Of a stretch of 64,000 nt of DNA, positions 12,070 through 22,985 are shown in pieces; position 1 is the stretch's first letter, and each line of letters starts with the position of its first letter. Source of the DNA: Neoscytalidium dimidiatum (Eukaryota; Ascomycota; Dothideomycetes; Botryosphaeriales; Botryosphaeriaceae). The notes beneath the pieces are model-generated. The model did not search any database, was not told where the DNA came from, and worked only from the letters and a program-made list of their open reading frames with translations. The stretch spans positions 3,861,774 to 3,925,773 of the forward strand of contig CM074699.1 in assembly GCA_037367355.1 (NCBI GenBank), given 5' to 3'. The translations under genes were made by a program, and so were the position numbers.

Positions 12070-13324
12070 ATGTCATCCCCGCTGTCCCTTGTTTCATTGC
12101 ATCGACTTTCGAATGGAGCCTCGAACGAACAAGGCGACAAAGAAGCAGGTATGTTTGGCAGAGTAAAGGACAATGCGCCAACGAGCGCATCGGTTCGGGA
12201 GCATCGTTTGCCTGTCATAGGGTGGCTACCAAATAAAGCCCGAAACCATCTCATCGCTATGATTGGGGAATTCGTTGGGACTTTCATGTTTCTCTTCTTT
12301 GCTTTCTCCGCTGTAGAAGCTGCGAACGTTGCCGCTGGCGGCTCGGTTCCCGGCCCACCAACGACTGTCAACTACCTCTACATCAGTTTGGGCTTCGGCT
12401 TCTCTTTGATGGTGAATATCTGGGTGTTTTTTCGCATCTCTGGCGGGCTATTCAATCCAGCGGTAGGTATCACGCAAGGCTTCCCCGCAATATTAGCTGA
12501 TTTCAAGGTGACAACAGGTTACCTTAGGACTGTGCCTTATCGGTGCTGTCCCGTGGACTCGGGGAGTCCTCACCTTCATCAGCCAGATCATTGGAGGAAT
12601 CACAGCGGCAGGCATTGTCAAAGTTCTCTTCCCCGATGCCCCGAATTTCCGCACCACCCTCCAAGGCACATCCATATCGCGCGGACTCTTCATTGAAATG
12701 TTTTTGACGACGGAGCTCGTCTTTACCGTCTTCATGCTCGCTGCCGAAAAGCACAAAGCAACATACCTTGCTCCTATTGGCATCGGCATGGCCCTTTTTG
12801 TCGCCGAGCTCTCAGGTCAGTCGCGACAGTAATCATATTCTAGTCACAAAAAAGCCTCTTCTAACCTTGTTTCTTCCAGGCGTACCATTTACCGGCGGCA
12901 GCCTCAACCCCGCGCGCTCCTTCGGCCCGGACGTTGCCGAGGGCACTTTTGACGATTACCACTGGATCTACTGGCTGGGCCCTGCACTTGGTACTATCCT
13001 TGCCGTCGGTCTGTATCGCCTGATGAAGAAGCTCGAGTATGAGACGGCAAACCCCGGGCAGGATTTTGACGAGAATGAAGATGCTGTCTTCGACCCAGAC
13101 CCGGACCCCGCGACCCGCGAGGATGTGCGGCGACCGGATGCTGGAGCCATTGCTGTGGCAAGTGAATCTGGTAAGTATTCCATCTTTAGGGATCAGTGGA
13201 GCTTGGGAGTATAGTTGTCTGACATTTGGATTTAGAGGCACCTTCTCCTTTACCGGGTCAACATCCGCGGGATAACTTGGTGTTTCAGAGAAGCCCTGAA
13301 GTAGAGAACGGGATACGAGCGTAA
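12070..13324 (+). CDS. Aquaporin / aquaglyceroporin (MIP family), 4 exons
   Basis: Exons 12070-12462, 12518-12815, 12880-13170 and 13236-13324 give 356 aa. Both half-helix signatures are present: SGGLFNPAV at the exon 1-2 join and GGSLNPARSFGPD in exon 3, with about six hydrophobic segments between residues 55 and 310. A cytosolic N-terminus of about 50 residues and an acidic C-terminal tail (DFDENEDAVFDPDPDP) flank the pore. The protein should conduct water, possibly glycerol or other small solutes; the selectivity-filter residues do not settle this by eye. Introns are 55, 64 and 65 nt, with a CTAAC branch site in the second. The start at 12070 is the furthest upstream ATG in frame; a shorter start is possible. 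Confidence 0.9.
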
Positions 13325-14530
13325 TAAGTAGCATGACTGTGAGTTCATGACTAATGAGGAACTTGTAACTACGGAAAGGGAGAAGAAATGCTGAGTAGTC
13401 CGCTCTATTGGTCCAAATGTTATCTGGCTAATAAGGGAAATACAGATCATGACCAAGTACTGTGACAAGGTAATTTGCGGTATATACGTAGAAGTAGCAT
13501 ACAAAATCTCCATTGCCTCGCTTCTGTTCAGCATTTGTTCTTTTTCCCTTTTATAGGAATTGTGTATATGGAAGAAGCTCCTCAGGCCCGCACAGCTTCA
13601 GCGCAATGTCTTTGTCTAGCGTCTAGATCTTCAGTGATACATATAATAAAGTCTAATTGTAACCGCGATTAATCAATTGGTTGCAGTATTGCTTTCGTGG
13701 TTCAGTTGATTAGCCTGGAACGGCGCGCCAAGCGTGGGACACGGCTGGCATACCATACGTGTTTCGATCGTGCAGCGACTACATGCTGCAGTGGAGCGCC
13801 AATACCTGTATCATCATATCATCGGTTATCGAGCGGAAAGTGTTCCGTGGAACTGGTATATGGTGGGAATGGAATGCATACTTATCTTAGCTTACTACCG
13901 TGCCTCTGGGTAATCGTGCACTGTTACGCCGAGACGTAATCCTCGTTTACAACGCTCATCTTCGATCCCTAACACCCTACACACTGGAACTTGAAGTATG
14001 CGAACAGTCTAAAAAGTTTCACCGCTAAGCATTCGAAGTATTCCATCGTCTGTAAGCGTGCTTACGCTACAAGATTTATCAGCCAGCTAATTTAAGCCCT
14101 GTTAAAATTATCCTTGACCATATTTGATGATGTGGGGTGCGGGAGGAGTATGTGGGGGTAAGAAGCGCGGGGATGGGACGCGGGATACACTGACCAGAAT
14201 ATCTTGCGCATAATACAGCTGGTCATTCAAAGCCAGCGTGTCGGAGCTTGATCCACAGGAAATGACCTATATCCGCTTATTTTTACCCTTTTAAGCCGCA
14301 GTTGACAACACTTACGCGCTACTGGTCGCACCTCACTGGAAGCGACCTTGCCTCGGACCCTGCTTGCTCGTACAATGTGAGCACGAGGGAACAGTTGCGG
14401 GAGTACAAACAGTGCGGGGTCTTAGCCGTTTAAGCGCGTGGGATGAGACCCGCGGGGTTGGCGGGTATGTTTACCGCGTCCGGCATGGTTGACCTTTTAA
14501 AGCCACATTAAGGGACAGGAAGGAGAACGG
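13325..14530. other. No gene recognised
   Basis: 1.2 kb between the aquaporin and alcohol dehydrogenase genes. No frame has recognisable content. It contains the alcohol dehydrogenase promoter. Confidence 0.5.
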
Positions 14531-15903
14531 ATGGCTTGGATCAGTCGAATTATTCCTTTCTCATCCAACAAAAGTCGGAAATTATCTTCATCTGCATCGA
14601 ATCATTTTCTCGCCACAGTTAACGAAATGCCATCCCTACTTGTGCCTGCGATTCCCGAAACTCAGATTGCGGCCCTTGTTCCTGAGCTCGGCAGCAGCGT
14701 CAAGTTTGTAGATAACTATCCGGTGCCAAAGCCGAGCCGCAATGAAGTTTTAGCGAAGGTACTCTATACAGGTGTCTGCCAGAGTGGTAAGCTGAATTAC
14801 TTGAGAATAATGCACTGTTGAGTGACTTCACCGACGCGGGAGACAGATCTACATACGCGAAACGGAACGGCTTCCGGACCAGACGGCGAGCCCATAACGA
14901 AAGTTAAACTTCCACATGTTGGAGGGCATGAAGGTGTCGGAAAGATTGTCGCATTGGGACCGGACTGTGACGATGACATCAAGGTGGGCAGTATCGTCGG
15001 CATTAGATTTGCAAGTCGAATTTGCAGGCGTTGTGAGTTCTGTCTGGCCGGTACGGAACAATACTGTATCAAGAGCACGAATCACCTGCATCATGAGGAT
15101 GGCAGCTTCCAGGAGTATATCGCCCTGGACGCGGGCTACCTCACCATTCTTCCAGATGATGTCGATCCGGCTATTGTAGGTCCGGTACTGTGCGCGGGAT
15201 TAACATCATACAAGGTGATATTTTCTCGTCTGGAATACCAATTCTCAAGATGCTAACAAATCCTTTAGGCCGTTAAGAATGCGAATATCAACGCTGGGGA
15301 CTCGGTTGTGGTGGTCGGCGCAGGAGGAGGGTTGGGTCACCTAGCAGGTAGGTGTGCAAGCTGAGCTCCGCGAAGCATGTACTCCCAGATTGACTGTTTC
15401 CATCAGTACAGTACGCTTGCGCACAAGGAGCCCTGGTCATTGGTGTTGATGGAGGATCCGCGAAAGGCCAATTCGTCCGATCGGTCGGAGCGCGCGAGTA
15501 CATTGACTTCGAAGCTACCCCGAACGTGGTGGAGAGAGTTCGAGAGCTCACAAATGGTGGAGCAAAAGCTGTCGTTGTAGCTGCAGGAAATGCTAGAGCA
15601 TTTGCTCAGGCCGCCGACATGTTGAAAGTTGGTGGGACGTTGAGCTGTGTGGGTATTCCTCCTGGAAAGAGCTTCATTGAAGTCCCGATCAGTACAATCG
15701 TCATCAAGGGTCTCCACATCACAGGAAACCTTGTAGGCTCTCTTAAGGAGTGTCTAGAAGCGGTTGATCTGGTCCGACTTGGATTCATCAAACCAAGGAT
15801 TTCAATCCGGAACTTCACGGATCTGCCCGCAGTGTATGAGGAACTTGAGAAGGGTGACGTCGCAGGACGTATCGTACTGAAAGTTGCGAAGGACTTCGAA
15901 TGA
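14531..15903 (+). CDS. Zinc-dependent alcohol dehydrogenase, 4 exons
   Basis: Exons 14531-14786, 14847-15214, 15269-15347 and 15407-15903 give 399 aa. Catalytic-zinc ligands are visible as Cys in GVCQSD and His in GGHEG. The structural zinc loop has four Cys (CRRCEFCLAGTEQYC). The coenzyme domain has GAGGGLGHLA. This is the tetrameric yeast-type ADH family that interconverts alcohols and aldehydes with NAD(H). The first 32 residues are rich in Ser, Arg and Lys and nearly lack acids, so they may be a mitochondrial presequence. A second ATG (14628), starting MPSLLVPAIPETQ, matches the usual cytosolic start, so dual starts are possible. Introns are 60, 54 and 59 nt. The gene looks intact. Confidence 0.92.
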
Positions 15904-16124
15904 TCTTTTTATTGAACACATTTGTGATAGCTATTATTGTCTATAGTAAAAGAACGTTGCATAGTGGAGGCCACGGACAACGCTCTCACGTGAATCCTTA
16001 GGCCAACACAGTCGCCTACATCTGGTCGCTAAATGGGTCACTGCCATCTGACCGCCAGCCTCCGCAGCTCTCACACACTAGCACAGAAGCCAGCGTGTAG
16101 AAAAACAACACCCTGCCCAATTCC

Positions 16125-17288
16125 CTACGCCCGCACCCCAAGCGCCTCATATACGGCCTTCACCAATGCTTTCGTCCTCTCATTCCCGAATCCGACATTA
16201 TTCATCTTGTTCATCACATAGCCAATTGCCATCCTTCTCCCCGTATCCGCCAGCCCCAAACTTCCACCCCAGCCACCCCAAAACGCCAGTCCCTCATCCG
16301 CCGGTAACCAATCTGCGATCGTATCTTTCCCACTCAGCCCGAGGCCCAGGCCGATCCGCATAACTTGTCCTGTCACCAAGTCCACACCGCGCACCTGATC
16401 CTCGAACACTTTCTTAACCGTGTCCTCTTTCAACAACCGCACGCCCTCTACCTCCCCACCCAACGCAATCGTCTCCAACATCCTCGCCACGCCCTTCGCA
16501 TTTCCATGCCCGTTCGCGGCACCAAGGTCCGCCCGCCGCCACACTGCCGTATTCGCCGCACTCGCATCTGGTGGGGGGCTGCGAAAAGTCTTCGCCGCGA
16601 TGCTCTCCGGGTTCGCCTGAGGTGGCATGGCGCCGTCCAGCGCAGGCGGTGGTACAATATCGGCCACACGGCCCCAATCCTTCTCCTCAGCTCCGATCTG
16701 GAAGTCCGCGCCCACGCCTAGTGGGATTGCAATGTCATCGGCAACGAATTTTCGCAGCGACTTGCCCGTCACGCGCCGCACGAGCTCGCCAATGAGGTGA
16801 CCATAGTTCATAGCGTGGTACCCCGACTTAGTGCCGGGCTCCCACCACGGCTTCTGCGCGGCCAGCAGCGCCGTGCTCTTTGGCAAGTCGCAGACCTCCT
16901 CGAGCGAAAGCTGCTTATCCCAGCCCGCGACTCCCGACGTGTGCGAGAGGATGTGGCGCACGAGCACGCGGTCCTTGCCCGCAGCGCCGAATTCGGGCCA
17001 GTAAGAAGCGACGGGCGCGTCCGGTTCGAGCTGGCCACGGTCAATGAGAATGAGGGCGGCGAGGGCGGAGATGGCTTTGGTGGTGGACCAGACGTTGGTG
17101 ATGGTGTCACGGGACCAGGGGCGCGTGTGGGAAGTGTCGGCGTGGCCGCCGTAGAGGTCGATGACGGGGTGGCCGTCAATGGAGACATAGAAGGTGGCGC
17201 CGAGCTCGGCGCCTGAGTCGAGGTGGGACTGGAAGAGCTGCTCGACAGCACCGAAGCGTGGGTCGCAAATACCTTGTGTCTTAGCCAT
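16125..17288 (-). CDS. Serine beta-lactamase-like hydrolase (class C / EstB type)
   Basis: A single open frame of 387 aa on the minus strand. The catalytic Ser-x-x-Lys is STTK (residues 68-71, context NVWSTTKAISAL). A Tyr motif follows in SGYHAMNYGHLIGE, and HTSG lies between them. The C-terminal GGWGGSLG stretch fits the third conserved box. In fungi such proteins act as esterases, lactonases or transesterases in secondary metabolism or detoxification; a true beta-lactamase role is unlikely. No signal peptide is seen, so it is probably cytosolic. The coding region is GC-rich, which makes long shadow frames on the opposite strand. The upstream region has a duplicated element at 17502-17714. 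Confidence 0.9.
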   Translation of the reverse strand: MAKTQGICDPRFGAVEQLFQSHLDSGAELGATFYVSIDGHPVIDLYGGHADTSHTRPWSRDTITNVWSTTKAISALAALILIDRGQLEPDAPVASYWPEFGAAGKDRVLVRHILSHTSGVAGWDKQLSLEEVCDLPKSTALLAAQKPWWEPGTKSGYHAMNYGHLIGELVRRVTGKSLRKFVADDIAIPLGVGADFQIGAEEKDWGRVADIVPPPALDGAMPPQANPESIAAKTFRSPPPDASAANTAVWRRADLGAANGHGNAKGVARMLETIALGGEVEGVRLLKEDTVKKVFEDQVRGVDLVTGQVMRIGLGLGLSGKDTIADWLPADEGLAFWGGWGGSLGLADTGRRMAIGYVMNKMNNVGFGNERTKALVKAVYEALGVRA

Positions 17289-18153
17289 GGTGGAGGATGG
17301 TGTGGGGGTGGGGTGATGTTGATAAAATCTCGGCGATGGAGGGGAAGAGTTGCGGAGGCGGGGTTGATTTTTGTTTGGCCGAGGTGAGTACGAGTGAAAG
17401 CTGGGTTACCTGTCCGCTCTTTATGTATGCCAATGTCTGCGGGAAGATGACGTTTGTGCAGCCTGCCTCTTATAGGCTGTGCTCTACACGTGATGCTTCC
17501 TTTGCCTGAAATTTCTGTAGAGCTGAAGCGGGCGACGTCCGTGCAACAAAAGCCAAGAATGATTCATTTTGTCTCAAGCCGAGCTCTCTCTGCCATTAGA
17601 CACTCGGTTGCCTGAAAATCTCGTGGAGCTGAAGCGGAGGGGGTTCCGTGCATCACAGGCCAATAATGACTCATGTTGACTCAAGGTAAGCCCTATTTAC
17701 TATTGGACTGTCCGCCTTTCTTCCCCCATGCGCGCGACTGCAATGGGGAATGTTTACGAATTCTATATTGGTTGCTTTCTTTTCGGTACACCGTTGTTAA
17801 GCAACTTCAATCTTGATCGGGAAATACAAATTTCTCTGAGTTATAGTGTCAGAGTGCTCATTTCGTAGGATGAGCGCTTGCCTAAAGGCTATGATTCGCA
17901 AATTATCTAGTGTACCGCAAGGCTCGGAATGCCGTTGACCTCCAGCTAGAGATGATCTCCATCAGAACGTTTCAGACGCTGAATATTATTCGACAACAAA
18001 TGTGAATAGACGATAGAATTTCTCGCTGAAGTATAATTCCTTATAGAATCCAGCAACATCCTTTGACAGCAGAGAAAATAATCATTCCTGTTCCTATCCA
18101 CCATGGCAGCGATCCCTACTTCCCCCCTCCCCCACTAATCAGTTTCACCTACT
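17289..18153. other. Upstream region of the beta-lactamase-like gene
   Basis: 865 bases without a gene. It holds the tandem duplication at 17502-17714, and the remainder has no recognisable frame. The dipeptidase ends at 18154, so its 3' UTR also falls here. Confidence 0.6.
17502..17714. repeat. Imperfect 106-bp tandem duplication with TGACTCA sites
   Basis: Two diverged copies start with TTGCCTGAAA at 17502 and 17608. The second contains two exact TGACTCA heptamers (17667-17673 and 17677-17683); the first has TGATTCA at the matching place. TGACTCA is the binding site of Gcn4/CpcA and AP-1-type bZIP factors, so this may be a duplicated upstream activating region for the gene starting at 17288. 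The regulatory role is inferred. Confidence 0.55.
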
Positions 18154-19716
18154 TCAATCATCGTGATACAGCCCTTCCTCTGGTGGCTTCACCCCATACC
18201 AATCCAGCCCAAGCCTATCATCCGGATCAGGATCCTCCATCTGGTAGTACCCATCGTACCGCCACCACTTCCGATCCTCCCAGACGTCTTCCACCGGCAT
18301 CACTCCTTCTGCAGCCATCTCTTCCCTCACCTTCACTACGCACCGCCACACCCGCAGCACATTCTCCCCCGCGACCTTGGCCAACTGCTCCTCTGTCGCA
18401 CCACGGTCCAGGATCGCCTGCAGCAACTTGGGATAGCACCGCACGTCCTCTAGCCCCGGAATCACCGACGCAATCCCATCAAAATCCGACCCCAGCCCTA
18501 CGTGGTCCCACCCGATGCGCCGCGCGATGTAGAACAGGTGGTCCAGCACATCCTCCATGCGCGCATCGCGCCGTCGAGCCGCCACGTGCTCAGGCACGAA
18601 AGTCACCATTACGATCCCGCCGTTCGCCGGTACCAGGTCGAGCACGTCGTCCGGCACGTTGCGCGGGCAGTCAAAGACGGTTTGCGCGTTGCTATGTGAG
18701 AACATCACGGGCGCGCGGGTGAGGCGCAGGACTTGGGAAGCGCAGACCGGTGAGGTGTGCGAGATGTCGATAATCATGCCGATGCGGTTCATCTCTCGGA
18801 TGGCGGCGCGGCCAAGCGGTGAGAGGCCGCCGTGGACAGGGCCAACTTTGGACGTCGACGAGTCGGCGAAGGCATTGTTGCAGACGTGGGTGAGGGTACA
18901 CTACGGCGATCAGTTGGGTGTCTTTTTGCGGTGACTACGGTGCGGGCACGTACGTAGCGCACGCCGAGGAGGTAGAATGCGCGGATGATACCGATCGAAT
19001 TTCCAGCCATGTGAAGCCTGCGTGCCTTGTCAGATACGTGGTAGTAAAATCGCTCTCGGAGTATTCGATGCTGGTTCACATCGGACGTTCATCTGAGGGC
19101 ATACATCTCTCAGGGCACCCGCTCAGTTTGCTACGGACTTACCCCTCGATTCCTATTGAACATGCGATCTTGCCTTCCGAATAAACCCTCTTGACATCGT
19201 CGGGCTCCTTTACCAATTCGAAAACTCTGGGATATGACGTAATCAGACGCAGTGTAAGGTCGATCTGCTCAATAGCGTCACGGGCCATGTCACTATATTC
19301 CGGCGTGGAAAAATTCTCAGCGGAGCGAAGACACCTGAAGGGGTAATAAGCAAAGTAATATATAAGATGCATTTCTTCAATGCAATTCTGGACGTACGGT
19401 ACACAGATTGACCAGAATTGTGCTCCCACAGCTCCCTTGCGGAGACGAGGGATATCGGTCATTCCTATGTCGTGTGGTAAGTCTACCAGACCTGGAAGGC
19501 TGGCCATGCGATGGGACCCATACCACGCTGAAACCCTTTCTCCAGATCGAACTTCTCATTACCGTGAATCTTTCCATGAAAACATGCACGAGGTTGTTGT
19601 GGTAGATCATTATGGCCATCGATCAGGGGAGTGTCTTTGAGCACCCTCTTCACCCGCTCGTCAATGGCAAGGAGCTGTTATGGGTGCACGGTTGCAGGGA
19701 CGTGGCTGTTACTCAT
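18154..19716 (-). pseudogene. Membrane dipeptidase (peptidase M19) with stop at codon 13
   Basis: Minus-strand exons 19716-19524, 19464-19398, 19334-19143, 19017-18954 and 18900-18154 join in frame to 421 codons. Family blocks appear in order: DGHNDLP (zinc ligands His and Asp), GAVGAQFWSI, IGIEG (bridging Glu), LTHVCNNAFADS, DISHTS (His), FSHSNA (His) and VGLGSDFDG. M19 enzymes are binuclear-zinc dipeptidases; no signal peptide or anchor is seen here. The only defect is TAA at 19678-19680, after MSNSHVPATVHP and before QLLAIDERV, where a one-base change from CAA would do. No downstream in-frame ATG precedes the first zinc motif. The ATG lies only about 30 bases from the AT-rich island, so its normal promoter may also be gone. 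Confidence 0.82.
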
Positions 19717-19775
19717 GTTGCGAGCTCTCATCCACTAGAGCTCCTGTCCTGTAGCCCTAACAGCCCATCCGCCGT

Positions 19776-20455
19776 GGTTTTATAGGGAGACCGGGGTTTT
19801 ACGGGAAATTCGAAAATTTCGCTATAATTACGATCTATAGCTGAAATAACGCGGGTTTAATATACGAGCTTACGTAATATCTCTAACCCTCGCCGCGCTA
19901 GAGCCGGCCGAAGTTTTCGCTCGTTAAGAACGGTGTCCTCCGCTAGGGTTTTATAGAAAGGCTAGGGTTTTATAGGAAATTTAAAAATTTCGCTATAATC
20001 GTAATCTATAGCTAAAATAACGCGGATTTAGTATACGGGCTTACGTAATATCTTTAACCCTCGCCGCGCTAGAGCCGGCCGAAGTTTTCGCTTACTAAGA
20101 ACGGCGTTCGCCGCTAGGGTTTTAAAGAAAGACTAGGGTTTTATAGGAAATTTAAAAATTTCGCTATAATTATAATCTACGGTTAAAATAACGTGGATTT
20201 AGTATACGGGCTTACGTAATATCTCTAACCCTCGCCGCGCTAGAGCCGGCCGAAGTTTTCGCTTACTAAAAACGGTATTCGCCGCTAGAGTTTTTTATAG
20301 ATTTCTTAAATATTTTTATATAGTTCTACTCTATAAATATATTAACGTAGATTTAGTATATAAGCTTATATAATATCTTTAACTATTATCGTACTAAAGT
20401 TAATTAAAGTTTTTATTCGTTAAGAGAAGCGTTACTATCGAATCTAAGTTTTATA
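19776..20455 (+). repeat. 171-bp tandem repeat, about four copies
   Basis: Units begin with GGTTTTATAG-like sequence at about 19776, 19947, 20118 and 20289 and share CCCTCGCCGCGCTAGAGCC. The first three are close copies that keep some CA/TG; the fourth is strongly AT-shifted. The spacing is a constant 171. Each unit carries CTAGGGTTTTATAG, which resembles but is not a TTAGGG telomere repeat. Confidence 0.8.
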
Positions 20456-21640
20456 GATTTCGAATCTTTAGCGGGCCCTAAAGTCGATAATAAGGGCCCT
20501 AATAAATACGTTTAAATAGTCTAATATACGTTTTTAAATATATAGAAAAAAGTAGTCTATTTAGATTTTTAGTATTCGTAGCGATTAGAACGGCTATTTT
20601 AGTAGTTAAAATCTTTAGCGGGCCCTAAAGTTAGTAACGGAAGCCCTAATAAATATATTTAAAGATTCTAGAATACGATTTTAAACGTATAGAAAAAGAT
20701 AGTCTATTTAGATTTTTTATACTAGTAATAGTAGAAACGGCTATTTTAGTAGCTAGAATCTTTAACGAACTCTAAAGTTAACGATAAGGGCCCTAATAAA
20801 TATATTTTAATATTCTAAAATACGTTTTAAAACGCGTAGAAAAAAATAGCCTATTTAGATTTTTAATACTAGTAGCGGTTAAAACGACTATTTTAGTAGC
20901 TAAAATCTTTAGCGGGCCCTAAACTCTATAACGGGGGCCCTAATAACTATCTTTTAGTAGTTTAAAATACGTTTTTAGCTACGTAGAAAAAAGTAGCTTA
21001 TTTAGATTTTTTATATTAGTGGCGTTTAGAACGGCTATTTTAGTAGTCTAAATCTTTAGCGGACTAAACTCGACGGTAGAGGCCTTAATAAATATATTTA
21101 AATAGTCTAAAATACGTTTCTAACTACGTAGAAAAAAGTAGCCTATTTAGATTTTTTATAATAGTAGTAGTAGAAACGATTATTTTAGTAACTAGAATTT
21201 TTAGCGGGCCCTAAAGTTAACGACGGGAACCCTAATAACTACGTTTAGATAGTTTAAAACGCGTCTCTTAACGCGTAGAAAAAAGTAGTCTATTTAGATT
21301 TTTTATACTAGTAGCGGTTAGAACGGCTATTTTAGTAGCTAAAATCTTTAGCGGGCTCTAAACTCGACGACGGGGGCCCTAATAGATACGCGTTAATATT
21401 TTAAAATACGTTTCTAAACGCGCTAAAAAAGATAGTCTATTTAGATTTTTTATATTAGTAGCGGTTAAAACGACTATTTTAGTAGCTCGAATCTTTAGCG
21501 GGCTCTAAAGTTAACGACGGGGGCTATAATAAATACGTTTAGATAGTCTAAAATACGTTTCTTAATAAATAGAAAAAGATAGCCTATTTAGATTTTATAT
21601 TAGTAGTAGTAAAAACGACAATTTTAAAGACTAAATTCTT
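20456..21640 (+). repeat. 146-bp tandem repeat array, about eight copies (left)
   Basis: The landmark ATCTTTAGCGGGCCCTAAA and its variants recur every 140-150 bases from about 20466 to 21495, followed in each unit by GGGCCCTAATAAATACG and a TATTTAGATTTTT block. The same unit in the same orientation recurs at 36040-37480 and 40140-40868. Function is unknown; a subtelomeric or element-end satellite is possible. Confidence 0.85.
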
Positions 21641-21752
21641 TAATTATATTTTAATATATTTATTAAATATTTAAAATACCTTATTTAATAGTAAAAAAAA
21701 GTCTATTTCTTTAATCTTTCTAAAACTATTTAAAAGGAAAAAAATAAGCTAT

Positions 21753-22536
21753 TTAATTATAAATATCTACTTCTATATTATTTTCTCTCTCTCTTTCTTC
21801 TACTTCTTTATTATAGCTACTATTATAGCTATTATTAAAGTTATTTTCTATATTATTCTTTTCTCTTAACTCTCTAATAAGCCGTTTATTCTCTACTTTA
21901 GTACTATCTTTAAATACTTTAAAGCTTACTTCTTTAAATAAATCTATAGAGAGTAGCTTTAGAGTTAGTATAGATAAACTAAATAGAAATTAAAAAAGAG
22001 AGAGTAACGTACCTTTTTTATAGATTTTAAAGTTATTTCTACTATTATTAAATAGATACTTTACGTCTATAGATAGAATATATCTTAGAATAGTAAAGTC
22101 TCTATTATAGTAGTAAATAACGTTTTTATTAATCCTTCTCTTAGTAGTCTTTAATATATAAAAAAAGCTCGGTAGCTTTAGATCTAGCTTATAGTATTTA
22201 AGGTTATTTCGCTTAAAAAAGACTAGATCTTTTAGAGAGATACTATATAAAAATTAGCGTTTAACTTCTCTCTTTCTTTCTTTATTACTACTATTAGAAT
22301 AGCCGCTTACTCTTTATTAAAAATCGGATTTTTATCTTCTCTAACGTTATTCTCGTCTAAGACTTTAATAATCTTAATAGATATATTAAATCTAAGAGTT
22401 AAAGTAGTTAGTAATAGTACTCTAGCTAGATAAATAAAGCGTCTTACTTATAGTTATAAGGTTTTTTAGAAGAAGATTTTTCTATATTAGCCGTATTATT
22501 AGATTTTATATAGAAAGTAAGGGGAAGAATCGGCAT
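21753..22536 (-). CDS. ORF A: spliced 196-aa protein of unknown family in RIPped DNA
   Basis: Minus-strand exons 22536-22448, 22391-22311, 22242-22013 and 21943-21753 join in frame without any stop. Introns (56, 68 and 68 nt) have GTAAGA, GTAAGC and GTACGT donors, CTAAC/CTAAT-type branch sites and TAG acceptors. The 196-aa product is Lys, Asn, Ile and Tyr rich, has no Gln, His, Trp or Cys, and its only Met is the start. The C-terminus is acidic-basic and probably coiled (a run of E-V-E-E-R-E-R-E). The start codon is one of the very few surviving TpG sites around. It is divergent from the helicase gene, with an iteron array between them. I recognise no family. Openness over 196 codons in TAA/TAG-rich DNA argues that it was maintained by selection. 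Confidence 0.75.
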
Positions 22537-22670
22537 CTTTAATAAATAAAAAAGAGTAGTAATAGTAGAGATAGTAGTAGTAGTAATAGTAGCTTCTTAT
22601 TTTTTTAAAATTTAGATAAGAGAATAGACGGAATTTATATATCTACTAGAATATTTAATTAAAATTTAAA

Positions 22671-22985
22671 AAACTATCTAGCGTTACTTAATATAGTAAC
22701 GTTAAGTCTTATTAACTATTTAACGTTATCTAATATAGTAGCGTTAAGTCTAACGTTAACTTTTTAAAACTATCTAACGTTACTTAATATAGTAGCGTTA
22801 AATCTTATTAACTATCTAACGTTATTTAATATAGTAGCGTTAGATCTTATTAACTATTTAATATTACTCGATATAGTAGCGTTAAATCTAACGTTAACTC
22901 TTAAAATCTATTTAGTATAACTTAATATAGTAGCGTTAGATTTTTTAAAAGAATCTTTAATATTATTCGATAAAATAACGTTAAG
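22671..22985. repeat. Iteron array between ORF A and the helicase gene
   Basis: AATATAGTAGCGTTA or a close variant recurs at about 22690, 22732, 22787, 22829, 22870 and 22924, with a degenerate copy near 22967. The spacing of 42, 55, 42, 41, 54 alternates because some units carry an extra TAACGTTAAC. Each unit pairs AACGTTA with GCGTTA around an AT core. Lying between divergent genes, it could be a promoter or a protein-binding array; this is inference. Confidence 0.7.

Noticed and set aside
16365..17251. Several long frames on the plus strand and other minus frames across the beta-lactamase-like gene
   Set aside because: GC-rich shadow frames of a well-supported 387-aa gene; Arg/Pro/Ser-rich with no domains.
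18063..18722. 219-aa Pro-rich plus-strand frame opposite the dipeptidase
   Set aside because: It lies antisense to conserved M19 motifs and has only low-complexity composition.
20456..21640. CRISPR-like array
   Set aside because: Units are contiguous 146-bp tandem repeats without spacers, in a eukaryotic genome.
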